Program-made: the position numbers and the translations under genes
Part shown: positions 1-10,972 of the stretch, piece after piece
How positions within the stretch are numbered: the stretch's first letter is position 1
How the letters are laid out: every line of letters starts with the position of its first letter
Notes under the pieces: generated by a model
Told to the model about the DNA's origin: nothing
The model's database searches: none
What the model saw: only the letters and a program-made list of their open reading frames with translations
Source: Sciurus carolinensis
Taxonomy: Eukaryota > Chordata > Mammalia > Rodentia > Sciuridae
Direction: 5' to 3'
Assembly: GCF_902686445.1 (NCBI RefSeq)
Contig: NC_062223.1
Coordinates: 57,995,998-58,059,997, forward strand
DNA length: 64,000 nucleotides

Positions 1-360
1 TTGACTGAAAGTCAAAACTTCATGGCCCATTCTGGGTCAGGCCCCATGGTGTGTGGTAGAAGTGGGCATGTAATGAGGGTTGTTTCTCCAGCTAGGAAAC
101 AGAGAGCAGGGTGGGGTCAGGCTTGCTCCTTTATGAAGACGCTATCACAAGAAACCTAGGAGTTGCATGAGAACTACATTAACAGAAAAGCCTCCAGGGA
201 CCTAAAGACCATTACTATGTTCCACCTCTGAAATATTCCACAAAACCTCCCCCTACTCCCCTCTTGAAACAAAACAACAATCACAGGAATGCATGAGAAA
301 CAAAAGAAAACCATAACCACATTATAGCATTCTTCCAATGGTCCCCAAGATTTATGTCCA
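1..360 (-). repeat. Old LTR-like repeat (probable MaLR fossil), 5' edge of unit B1
   Basis: This stretch aligns by eye with 29687-29990 and 56574-56885, so it is the start of the first of three B-unit copies. Phrases such as 'gctcctttatgaagac' and 'ggttgcatgagaac' resemble the antisense strand of MaLR-type LTRs. The family assignment is from memory and tentative. No coding potential is seen. Confidence 0.5.
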
Positions 361-384
361 TCTTAGTTTCTAATTCAAATTATA

Positions 385-768
385 CTTTTGAAATTAATTT
401 TTAAATATGTTCTAATTAGTTGTACATGACAGTAGAATGCACTTATACATTTTGATGGATCATACATAAATGGAGTATAATCTCTCATTTTTAAAATTAT
501 ACCTGTAGGATCACATTGGTCATGCAGTCATACATGTACATGAGGTAACAATGCCCGTTTCACTTTACTATCATTCCTTCACCCATATCCCTTCCCCTCC
601 CTTCACTCCCCTCTACCTAATATAAAGTAACTCTATTCTTCTACCCCCACCCTCCACCCTAATTGTGAATTAACTTCAACATATCTGAGAAAACATTCAG
701 CCTTTGGTTTTTTGAATTTGGCTTATTTCAGTTAGCATGCTATTCTCTAACTCCATCTATAAAAAATG
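385..768 (-). mobile_element. L1 3'-end fragment, minus strand, private to copy B1
   Basis: The sequence 'ttgtacatgacagtagaatgca...catacataaatggagtataat' is the reverse complement of the L1 3' end that recurs in this window (compare 7340-7640). In B2 (about 30075) and B3 (about 56945) the flanking bases run together without this block, giving an empty site. The element therefore inserted after the B-unit duplication. Confidence 0.75.
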
Positions 769-1488
769 ATATGTAACCTACCATGAGTATAACATGAAAG
801 ACAAAAAGTGAAGACATGTGAGATTAGAAATAAAATTTGGAATGTCTACACTATATGACAATTTAATAATAAAAAGTTTCATGAAGTGAAGGGAGGGAAA
901 AAAGAATGTTTTATGTGCTGAACACTTCACATTTTGTAAGAGATGTCAGTTGATTAACCTCTTCATACTGACACAGTAAAAATGGAAATATGTTTGTTAA
1001 TCAGAGCTAAGAATTAGAAAAATAAGAATGGGAAGACTAGTACCCATTCTTAGTAGAAAATAGAATTCAGTGAGAATAGGTTTACCATCCATTTTCTCTG
1101 TCAGTTGGAAAAATGTATAGAAATAAATTCATTATTGATGAGATAAAAAATAAAAAAAATATGGGGCCAGGGCATGACAAACCTTTAATGACCCAATGAT
1201 ATACTTTGTTGTCTAGTAATGAAGCTCAGTATGAAAGTACACTTTCCTTACATTGTTACCTAGGATCATAGGTGGCAAAGTGCAGAAAAAAGCAACCACT
1301 TACAGGTAGGTGGAGTGAAAGGGATGGAAGGGAGAGGCCAAGATGGGAGTGGAATGGACACAGATGCCCAGAAACATTTTCATTAAAATGAGTCCTCAAA
1401 TGACAGTAGTCTCTAATTTGCTCCCAATCCAAGGACAGGAAATCATACCGGCCGTTCATAATCTTAAAAGCCTTAATTGATCACCAGC
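769..1488 (+). other. 5' flank of the B1 receptor gene
   Basis: Single-copy-looking sequence repeated in the B2 (30090-30773) and B3 (56945-57656) flanks. It includes the shared block 'caggtaggtggagtgaaagggatgg' near 1300. It probably contains the upstream promoter of the receptor gene. No ORF or RNA gene is seen. Confidence 0.5.
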
Positions 1489-1496
1489 TTTATATA
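1489..1496 (+). promoter_or_regulatory. TATA box upstream of candidate exon 1
   Basis: TTTATATA lies about 120 bp before a strong splice donor. It is retained in B3 (57657-57664) and as TTTATAA in B2 (30774-30780). The position fits a transcription start near 1520. The role is inferred from sequence only. Confidence 0.5.
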
Positions 1497-1519
1497 CAGC
1501 TTCCATAGGAATCTCTTCA

Positions 1520-1611
1520 CTTGGAGGACAAATAATTACACCGTGATATCACTCCATCTCAGAAACAGCACAGCTCAGCTCTCCACTTCTGCCCAGGAGA
1601 ATGGAAGAAAG
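1520..1611 (+). other. Candidate non-coding exon 1 of the B1 MRGPRX-like gene
   Basis: The start is estimated at about 25-30 bp after the TATA box. The 3' end is set by a near-consensus donor, AAAG|GTAAGA, with GT at 1612-1613. MRGPRX genes typically have an upstream untranslated exon and one coding exon (established knowledge). The same exon-like block is present in B2 (ends 30909, donor intact) and B3 (donor destroyed). Transcript data would be needed to fix the cap site. Confidence 0.5.
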
Positions 1612-4600
1612 GTAAGAACTGTCAGAATTCCTGTGAGATATGGGGTTTTGCTCTCAGTTCACATCCCTGTGTTTCTACAATAGGGGGCTACACTGAGGGG
1701 GACGTGGTGCTTCTTTCAGGGAAAGTCAGGAGACAGAATCACACTTCTGAAGACTGGGCACTTGAAGTTCTTAATTTGAGACTTTGAAATAGGGTTAATG
1801 AGACCTTTTCTCCTTCTGATTTAACTTTCATTCTCACATTTTCCAATGATTTATATCTGCTGTTATGCATAGACTTCTGCCTTTTATAAAACTTCATTTA
1901 AGAAGTAAAGCCACATAGAGGTAAAGCTTACAAGAGCTAAGATGCTATAAAATAGGTTTCATTGCTTTCCAAAAATACTTTTCTTTTGTATTTCATAAGG
2001 TTCTAACAAGAAATAGATGTTTCAAATTGGAATGATTTAGAAATACACCAGGAGGGACTGTTTACAAAGATGTGTGGAATTAAGGGAAAAATAGCAATGC
2101 ATGGTGAGGTGCCATAAAGAAATCAAGGGTGGATCACTGCTTCCATCCCTAGACTGTAAGGGACAAAGGAGGGAGCATTTACCGGGGATAGAACATAGTC
2201 ATGGGTGTAGTCATATTACTAGAAGATGACCAGGTGAAGGAGCAGTGCACCTCCAACACACTGACTAGCAGGAGAGAGTTAGGAGACTAAAATTGCAAAC
2301 TCCTCTCCTCCCATCCTCTACTGCCCTGATTGTATCACCAGGTAGCTCAGTTCACCCAGAAACAAGAAGGAAAAGTATGACATTGTTGGGGTGCTAGGAA
2401 GTCACCAGTTTGGGAACTCTATCAAGGCAGAGAAGAAGAATGGAATAAAAACTGTCAGGACAATGAAACTGTCCCTCACTGCTCCTTCTATCTTCCTACT
2501 CTGAGTTTTTCTCAATCTAATATCATTGAATCCATTGTCATTTTATCTCATTTGAAAAAAATTTTTCTATTTACATATTATTTCCCTTGCATTAATTTTA
2601 TGGAACAATCACCTACATTAATCAAAATGGCTTGAAAGTGGAACATCATTTTTAAAGGCAAAATCTTCTTTCCTGTTTAGTGTGAAATTGTGGCAAAACT
2701 AAATCACTAATGACCTTAATAGGATATGTGTTAGACCTATGCTGTAAGCTTGAGAGCACCAGACTCAAGGAATTCTTTGACACTGCTGCTCTCAGACTTC
2801 GAAGGTTTCCATCTTCCTGTGGTCCTAAATAAATCCCAGCTATATCATTGTGGATGCATGCGAGAAAATAAAGATGGGAATGGGTGACTATGCTTCTTCT
2901 ATTAATCATATAGTTGAGGAGCTGTTTGCATCACTCTCCTCACTTGATTTGGTCAGGGTCTAGTCATGTGATGATATCAGCATTAAGAGAGGAAGGAAGA
3001 TGGGATTCTTCAGATGTAAAACTCAAGAGAATCACTTTAACAGAAGAGAAAAATGGCATTGCGGACTCTAGAAGTTGTGACGGTGCTGATGGTGTCTCAG
3101 ATTCTGTGCTGCTAAGAAGATTCTTTGGAAGTTTTGAAAAAAAAAAAAAAAAGGCAAGAGCGAACAGAGAACAGAGGCAAAGCCTCAGGTCAGGCTCCAG
3201 GAGACCAGGATCTGGAGCTGGACCTGCTTTTGAAGATGTGACTTTTGAAAATCCCTTTGCTTAAGGCTCAGTGTTTTGTGTGTTAGGTAAGGATGTTATA
3301 ATAGATGATTTGTAAAGAACACATGCTAAATATTGGGGTAGAATAGTAAATAAAGCAGACAAGACATGCCTTGAAAGAGGAAGCTTCTTACAGAGCTTCA
3401 TGATTGATAACACAGACAAAGTCACTCAGCCTAAACACAAATGTAGAAACTGCGTTCAGTCAGGACACCAACACCTCCATTTTCCTTTGTGCTTCCTGTG
3501 CAGATCAACCAATGCTGAGGGAACTTTTCTATCTAAAACAGTCATGATGGTTGCATTCCTTTCAGGATGACGTTTTATAGGCCAAGAGGAAAATGTTCCC
3601 TCTATCCACGTGGAGGCCTCTTGCCCCTTTGTGTCCTCTGGATTTTGACAACATTGTTGCCTTTGTGAGACAACAAAGGGCTTCTGGTTTCTCATATATG
3701 CTCCTGATTTCTAGCAATTTCCCTATGTGCCCTATTTAGTTGGCTTCTTTTTCTCTGTTTCTGAACTTTGTTTATGTTAGATTTTATTAACCACAATTTT
3801 ATTGCCATCTGAAATATATCTTGGGATTCACTCCTCTGCTCTTCTCACATTCGCATATAGTTAACACAGAGTAGGGGTGAGTCCAAAGTGCTGATGGGGT
3901 AATCACTCATCATGTTTTCACTCCAATTCCATCCTCTGTAAAAATGGGACAAAAAGAAATTCTTACTTCATAGGCTTTTTAAGGAATCAAAGAGAATATT
4001 GTGGGAAACTCCAAATTAATTCCTGTTACCATTAAGATATTAGTGGGTCCCTTTACCCATTTGAAATCTGCTTGAGCGACTCACTTTCCATTCCAATCCA
4101 TGCCCTCTCTCTATTCACATTATATACATTTTCATCAAGAAGAAAAATGTTACTAAGGATTTTCTGGGAGGGAATGGAGCAGATTTATATTGTACATACC
4201 ACCTAGTAGTCCTCTGCAGATAGTCTCCTATTTAAAATACCTCTTTTCAGGGGCACTCATACCTCACCCACATTCACACCCTCCTGCTCTATACTGCAGA
4301 AAAATTCAACTGAGACATAAATCTGACCTCCACACTGTTCACCAAATGCCTCTCACTGCTAAACAATGACACCGTGAATCCACACTCCAAAGTCACATAA
4401 GTAGCCAACAGTACTTATTTGGTCACACACAAGTAATTCTAAATACACCCAGTACTGCTTACATTAAGGATTATGATGAATGGTATTTTCTTCATCTCAT
4501 TATGTGTGTGCTAAGGTCTTTTGTTGTATATTCATATTTATTTTCCATTTAACCCACATCATCCTGCACTGTAAGTCTTCTTGTTCACATATTAATTCAC

Positions 4601-5131
4601 TAAATAGATACTGAGGGCATGTGGGCCACACATAGAGCTCAGCCTGGGGATTAAAAAGTGAACCTGTCTTCAATGCCTGACTCACTGAGCTATTTCTATG
4701 ACCAGCCATTCTCACTCCCTCTTTAGCAAAAGCTCACGTTAACCTCATGGCAAGAGAGCCAGGTCTTTTGTCTCCTTGAATGAAATTCTCTTTATGATGA
4801 AGATATTATAATCACTTCTGTGTCTGTTTCCATTCCAGCACCTGAGAAAAAAAGTGTCCCAGGACAAAATAGTGCTGGTCACATTCTGAGTGAGAGTTTT
4901 CAGATTATAGCATATTTGTTTGTCATTTAGGTTCAGGTCAGAGAGCTCAGGCAGTTCAGACAATGACTACTGGATTTGATTCCATATTTCAGGAATCCCC
5001 AGTAAGTAACACCTATACTTTATCTATGTTTCCCTACTCTTTAAAATGGATATAGTAATCTCCACATAGCACAGTGATCCTGATCAGCTAAGCTGTTGCT
5101 CCTAGTGCTCAAGTCTTGTTTGTGTTCCCAG
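1612..5131 (+). other. Intron 1 of the B1 receptor gene
   Basis: It runs from the GTAAGA donor to the acceptor 'tttgtgttcccag' ending at 5131. It is mostly colinear with 30910-34428 (B2) and 57784-62028 (B3) and contains a poly(A) run near 3138-3153. Short ORFs inside it are not conserved in frame between copies. I see no other gene in it. Confidence 0.55.
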
Positions 5132-5147
5132 GGGCCCCACTGAAGAG

Positions 5148-6143
5148 ATGAGGAGCCTGGATCCAACCATCGCAGCCTGGAAGACAGAAGCCACACCAAC
5201 CAATGGAAGTTATGAGTATCGTCCTCCAATATGTTACATGAGTAATCTAATCCCAGAAGTGTTCATCTTCATCATTTCTTTGATTGGATTGGCAGGAAAT
5301 GCATCTGTGATCTGGTTCTTGGGTTTCCGCATGCACAGAAATGCCTTTTACACCTACATCCTAAACCTGGCTGCTGCTGACTTCCTCCTTCTCTGCCTCT
5401 ATATTACTGTTTGCCTGATAAGAATCTTTAAATTCACCCTTTACATTCACATCTTTGACTATGGCATCAGACAAACTGGAGCAAGCATTTTCTACATTGC
5501 AGGCCTGAGCATGCTCAGCGCTATTAGCACTGAGTGCTGCCTGTCAGTCCTCTGGCCCATTTGGTACCACTGCCATTGCCCAAGACACACATCAGCTATC
5601 ATGTGTGCCCTGTTGTGGGTCCTGTCTGTGCTTCTGAGCATCCTGCAATGGGTCTCTTGTCATCATCTCTACAAACTTGATGTTGATTTGTGTGGAAATG
5701 TTGCTATTACTATAACTGCTTGGGTGCTTTTTTTATTTGTGGTTCTGTTAGGGTCCAGCCTGGTCCTCCTGGGTAGGATGCTCTGTGGATCCAAACGAAA
5801 TCCTCTGACCAGGCTGTATGTTACCATCCTGCTCACAGTGTTGGTCTTTCTCTTATGTGCTGTGCCCTTTGGTGTCAGTTTGTTCCTGTCTTACTGGCTT
5901 TATATTGGTTTTGATTCAGAATACTGCCTTTCTCTGGTTTCACTTGTCTTATCCTCTGTTAACAGCTCTGCCAACCCCATCATTTACTTCTTCGTTGGCT
6001 CCTTTAGGCAGAGGTTGCGCGGGCCGAACCTCAAGCTAGTGCTTGAGCGGGCTCTGCAGGACACTCCTGAGGAAGATGAAGGTGGAGGTAGCCTTTCTCA
6101 GGGAACCCTGGAGATGTCAGGCAGCAGAGTGGAGCAGGGGTGA
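5148..6143 (+). CDS. MRGPRX-like Mas-related G-protein-coupled receptor, intact ORF (331 aa)
   Basis: This is a seven-transmembrane receptor of the MRGPRX group, which senses peptides and small amines in itch and nociceptive neurons and mast cells. It is one uninterrupted coding exon; the acceptor AG is at 5130-5131. Segments: TM1 about 35-60 (GN at 50-51), TM2 68-92 (LAAAD), TM3 108-135, TM4 148-168, TM5 184-208, TM6 222-252, TM7 258-283 (NSSANPIIY, with NPIIY at 276-280). The tail after FRQR closely matches MRGPRX tails (GGG...SGSRVEQ). There is an N-glycosylation sequon at N19. Length suits the family (about 320-330 aa). Cys171 and Cys182 match the TM4-ECL2 cysteine pair of MRGPRX2. Oddities: the TM3 motif is E129-C130-C131 where relatives have E-R-C, and loop-2 positions 141 and 144 are His and Cys where human X receptors have Arg. 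The start is the ATG at 5148; the usual family Met position (before Asp-Pro-Thr-Ile) is CTG here. The family call is secure; signalling competence is not. Confidence 0.9.
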   Translation: MRSLDPTIAAWKTEATPTNGSYEYRPPICYMSNLIPEVFIFIISLIGLAGNASVIWFLGFRMHRNAFYTYILNLAAADFLLLCLYITVCLIRIFKFTLYIHIFDYGIRQTGASIFYIAGLSMLSAISTECCLSVLWPIWYHCHCPRHTSAIMCALLWVLSVLLSILQWVSCHHLYKLDVDLCGNVAITITAWVLFLFVVLLGSSLVLLGRMLCGSKRNPLTRLYVTILLTVLVFLLCAVPFGVSLFLSYWLYIGFDSEYCLSLVSLVLSSVNSSANPIIYFFVGSFRQRLRGPNLKLVLERALQDTPEEDEGGGSLSQGTLEMSGSRVEQG

Positions 6144-6347
6144 AGCCTCTGCTTTGCTCCATCAGATGTACCTTCAATGGCAACAGTGCCCAGCCACACT
6201 TGACAGTTGTCTGCTCTCCTCTCAGCCTCCTTTCCCTGAAATTCTTTCATGTCTTCCCATGGGTTTTTATTAATCTGGATTTTCTTTTTTCTCTTACGGA
6301 AACCAATCTTATGTAAGCATGTCTCAATCCAAGTTTTTTATGTTTTC

Positions 6348-6353
6348 AATAAA
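6348..6353 (+). promoter_or_regulatory. Polyadenylation signal of the B1 receptor gene
   Basis: AATAAA lies about 205 bp after the stop codon, followed by T-rich sequence. It is conserved in B2 (35097-35102). A second AATAAA is at 6420-6425. The 3' UTR is therefore about 220-300 bp. Confidence 0.6.
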
Positions 6354-6439
6354 TGTCTCATTCTATTGCTATGTAAATCTTTTTCTTTGATGCTTTTATT
6401 TGACATATTCATTTCAATGAATAAAGACTTCTTGTAGTA

Positions 6440-7130
6440 AATTATAAACCTTTTATTTTTGACTGTTCCTTGCCTGAAATTGTAGAAAATAATGCTCTCT
6501 TCTGGTTCTGTCCTGCACGGTGAAAGAGCAGTTAACTGAACACATGTTGTTAGCAGCTGAGAAAATAAAACTCAGAAGTAATAATAAGGAATAAAGACAA
6601 AAGAGAAGAAAATAGTTTGAAAAGTGAAGGCCTGTGGGTTGCTCAGCAGAATGGGTTTCACTCTAACATACAAGAAGAGTCCACAACCTATATAAGCAAG
6701 AACATCAAAAGGATTTATTGTGAGAAAAACTTTAAGACAAACAAATATGAAGCTGTGGGGAAAATAGATTAATTGTAGCTTATCCCTAGTGCTGTGTTCC
6801 TTCCTAAACAGGCAGACAACCTAGGAACATGTTCCATAACCTGAAACTGTGGCATGTGTAGGGACAGTGATCCTGAGAGAGCTAGTTTATAGACTACACA
6901 AGACATGGGGTCAGGAGACCTGGAGTCTTAATCTGACCCCACAATTAAATAGTAAGGGTGACATGCTTACTCCAAGCAACTCAAGCTGGTATTAGTGTTA
7001 TTGAATTGCTAAATCTGGTTTTTATGCCATTTGTGGATTGGAATCTGTTTTCAAAATATGTGTGGGACATTTGAATTTACTGTGGACATGAACTGAAAGA
7101 AACTGCCTTGTGAGTCAGCCAGTCTCAGCA
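6440..7130 (+). other. 3' flank of unit B1
   Basis: 6810-7100 aligns with 35525-35860, with 62625-62905, and more weakly with 54100-54240 downstream of the A3 pseudogene. This shows that A and B are paralogous units. 6520-6810 differs from B2 and holds nothing recognisable. Confidence 0.5.
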
Positions 7131-7251
7131 GTTGAAAACATTGGATCTTCGACTTTTGAGGACTGACTTATTTCACTTAGCATGACAGTCACCAGGTCCA
7201 TGCACTTACTGGTAAACACCATAAAGTCATCCTTCTTTATGCCTGAGTAAC

Positions 7252-7314
<63 letters not shown>

Positions 7315-7316
7315 CA
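7131..7316 (-). mobile_element. Older twin-primed L1, inverted half, left part
   Basis: 'acttatttcacttagcatgac' is L1 3' sequence on the minus strand. The element resumes at 10973 after a nested L1. Equivalent copies follow B2 (35871 onward) and B3 (62906 onward). A (TG)n(TA)n microsatellite occupies 7254-7314 inside it. Confidence 0.7.
7254..7314. repeat. (TG)n(TA)n microsatellite
   Basis: About 42 bp of TG/GT dinucleotides are followed by about 19 bp of TA. It is absent from the matching L1 positions in B2 and B3, so it expanded only in copy B1. Confidence 0.95.
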
Positions 7317-7325
7317 CCACATTTT

Positions 7326-10300
7326 ATTTATTTGTACTAAATAGTTATATATGACAGTAGATTGCATTTTGACACATCACACATAAATGGAGTTTAATTT
7401 CTCATTCTTCTTGTTGTACATGATGTAGAATTTTGCCTGTCATGCAATCCTGTATGTGCATAGGGTAATAATGTCCAATTAGTTCTACTATCCTTCTTAC
7501 CCTCATACCCCTCCCCTCCATTCACTCTGCTCTGTATAGTCCAAAGCACCTCTATTCTTCCCTAGCTCCCCCTTATTGTAAATTAGCATCCACACATCAG
7601 AGAAAATATTTGTCCTTTGGTTCTTTGGTATTGGCTTTGTTCACTTAGCATGGTATTATCTACCTCCATCTATTTACCTGCAAATGCCATCATTTCACTC
7701 TTCTTTAAGGCTGAGTAATATTCTATTGAATATAATCACCATGTTTTCTTTCTCCATTTGTTGAAAGGCACCTAGGGTGGTTCCATAGTTTAGCTATTTT
7801 GAATTGGGCAGCTTTAAACATTGATGTGACTCTGTCACTATAATATGCTGATTTTTGAGTCCTTTAGGTCTAAACTGAGGAGTGGGATAGCTGGGTCAAA
7901 TGGTGATTCCATTCCAAGTTTTCTAAGGAATCTCTATACTGCTTTCCAGAGTGGTTGTACCAATTTGCAGTTCCACCAGCAATGTATGAGTGTACCATTT
8001 TACCCACATCCTCACCAACTTTTATTGATACTTATATTCTTGATATTTGCCATTCTAAATGGATTGAGTTGAAATCTCAGTGTAGTTTTGATTTGAACTT
8101 CTTAGATTTCTAGAGAAGTTGAACATTTTTTCATGTATTTGTTGATCAATTGTACATCTTCTTCTGTGAGGTGTCTGTTCATTTCCTTAACCCATTTATT
8201 GATTGGGTAATTTGATTTTTTGGTGTTAGGTTTTTTGAGTCCTTTTTAAATCCTGGAGATTAGTGCTGTATCTGAGGAGTGTATGGTGAAGATTTTCTCC
8301 CATTCTGTAGGCTCTCTCTTCACATTACTGATTGTTTTCTTTGCTGAGAAGAAGCTTTTTAGTTTGAGTCCATCCCATTTATTGACTCCTGATTTTACTT
8401 CTTGCACTTTAGGAGTCTAGGTTAAGAAAGTCAGTTCCTAAGCTGACAGAGTGGAGATTTGGGCCCACTTTTTCTTCTATTAGGTGCAGGAACTCTGTTC
8501 TATTGCCTAAGTCATTGATCCATTTTGTCTTGAGTTTGGTGCAGGGTGAGAGATAGAGGTTTAATTTTATTTTGGTATATGTGGATTTCCAGTTTTCCCA
8601 GCATTATTTGTGAAGAGGCTATCTTTTCTCCAATGTATGTTTTTGGCATATATATCTAGTATGAGATAACTGTATTTACATAGGTTTGTCTCTGTGTCAC
8701 ATTTTCTGTACCATTGGCCTACTTATCTGTTTTGGTGCCAATACCATACCATTTTTGTTACTGTGACTCTTAGTATTAATTAAGGACTGGTATGGTGATG
8801 ACTCATCCCTCACTCTTTTTGAAAGGATTGCCTTGGCTATTCTGGCTCTCTTATTTTTCCAAATGAATTTCGTGATTTCTTTTTCTACATCCATGAAGAA
8901 TGTCATTGGGATTTTACTATAAATTGCATTAAATCTGTTTAACACTTTTGGTAGTATGGCCATTTTGACAATATTAATTCTGCCTCTCCAAGAAGATGGG
9001 TGATCTTTACATCTTGTAAGGTCTTCTTCAATTGCTTTCTTTAATGTTTCAGACCATTGTGAATGGGATAGCTTTTCTACATCTTGCAGTGGATTCATCA
9101 CTGATGTATAGAAATACCTTTGATTTATGGGTGTTGATTTTATATCCCACTATGGTGTTGAATTTATTTATGTGTTATAGAAGTTTTCTGGTGGAATTTT
9201 TTGGATCTTCTAAAGATAAAATCATGTCATCAGCAAATAGTGATATTTTGAGTTCTTCTATTCCTATTCATATCCCTTCAACTTCCTTCATTTAATGCTC
9301 TAGCTAGAGTTTTAGGACTATGTTAAATAGACTGGTGAAAGAAGGCATCCCTGTCTTGTTGCCTGTCTTGTTTCTCCGTGTAGAATTGCGTTGGTCATGG
9401 GCTTAGCAATAGATAGCTTTTACAATGTTGAGGTGTATTCCTACTATGCCTAGTTTTTCCGGTGTATTGAACATGAAGGGGTGCATGCATTTTACTGCAT
9501 CTATTGAGATGGTCTTATGATTCTTGATTTTAAGTCTATTGATATTATGAATTACATTTATTGATTTCTGTATGTTGGACCAACCCTGAATCTCTGGGAT
9601 GAACTGCACTTGATCATGGCACACTATCTTTTTAATATGTTTTTGTATGCAATTTTTCAGAATTGTATTGAGAATTTTTGCTTCTATGTTTATCAGGGAT
9701 ATAGATGTGAAGTTTTCTTTCCTTGATGTGTCTGTGTTTGGTTTTTGTATTAGGGAGATACTATCTTCATAGAATGAGTTTGGAAGGGTTTCCTCCTTTT
9801 CTATTTCATGGAATACTTGGAGGAGTATTGGAATTAGTTCTTCTTTGAGGATCTTGTAGAACTAGTCTGAGAATCCATCTGATCCAGGAATTTTCTTATT
9901 TGGTAGGTTTTTAATGGCAACTTCTAGTTCATTTCTTGAAATCGATCTGTTTAAATTGTGTATGTCCTCTTGATTCATTTTGGATAGATTTTATGTATCT
10001 AGAAAATTGTCAGTGTCTTTGAGATTTTCTATTTTATAGGAGGATAAATTTTCAAGATCATTTCTGATTATCTTCTGTATTTCAGATGTGAGCATTGTGA
10101 TATTACCTTTCTAATCATGAATTTCAGTAAGTTGAGTTTACTCCCCCTTTCTCTTCATTACTATGGCTAAGGGTTTGTCCATTTTATTTATTTTTGAAGG
10201 AATAAACTTTCTGTTTTATTAATTTTTTAGATTATTTCTTTTGTTTAAATTTCATTGATATTTGCTCTGATTTTAAATATTTCCTGTCTTCTATTATTTT

Positions 10301-10972
10301 TGGTCTTGATTTATTCTTCTTTTTCTAGGACTTTGAGATATAATGTTAGGTCATTTATTCATTGAATTTATGTTGTTCTACTGCAAAGAAAGTATATTTG
10401 CTTGTTGATGAATGAAATATTCTATATGTCTGTTAAATCTAAATTAGTGACTGTATTATTTAGTTCTATTGTATTATTTAGTTCCTTGTTTACTTTTTGT
10501 TTGGAGAATCTATCCAGTAGTGAGAAAGGTGTATTAAAGTCACCCAGTATTATTGTGTTGTGAACTATTTGATTCTTGAAATTGAGAGGGTTTTTTGGAT
10601 GTACATAGATGTTCCATTGTTTGGGGCATAGATATTTACAATTGTTATGTCTTGTTGATGTGTAATTCCCTTAAGGAGTACAAAATGTCTTTCTTTGTCT
10701 GTTCTGATTAACTTTGACTTGAAGTCCACTTTATCTGATATGCAGATAGAATCCCTTTATTGTTTACACAATCTATGTGGGTATTTTTCCCCCATTCTTT
10801 CACCTTTAGTCTGTAGATTTCTTTGCCTATGAGGTGAGTCTTGGAGAGAGCATGTCATTGGGTCTTGTTTTTCAACCCAATCTGCCAGTCTGTCTTTTGA
10901 ATGATGAGTTTAGGTCACTAATGCTCAAGGTTATTTTTGAGATATGATTTGTATTCCTGGTAATTTTGTAAT
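7326..10972 (-). mobile_element. Nested 5'-truncated L1, minus strand
   Basis: The element runs from its 3' end (low coordinate) to about the start of ORF2 (high coordinate, matching 18840-18885). The largest surviving ORF2 piece is 8697-9101, with the reverse-transcriptase C-terminal phrase [16 protein letters not shown]. Many stops and frameshifts are present, so it is dead. It is flanked by CCACATTTT at 7317-7325 and again at 10973-10981, a likely target-site duplication. It interrupts an older L1 whose halves lie on either side. Confidence 0.85.

Noticed and set aside
2914..3264. 116-codon plus-strand ORF in the B1 intron
   Set aside because: It runs through a poly(A) tract (lysine run), its frame is not kept in the homologous B2 and B3 introns, and it has no recognisable domain.
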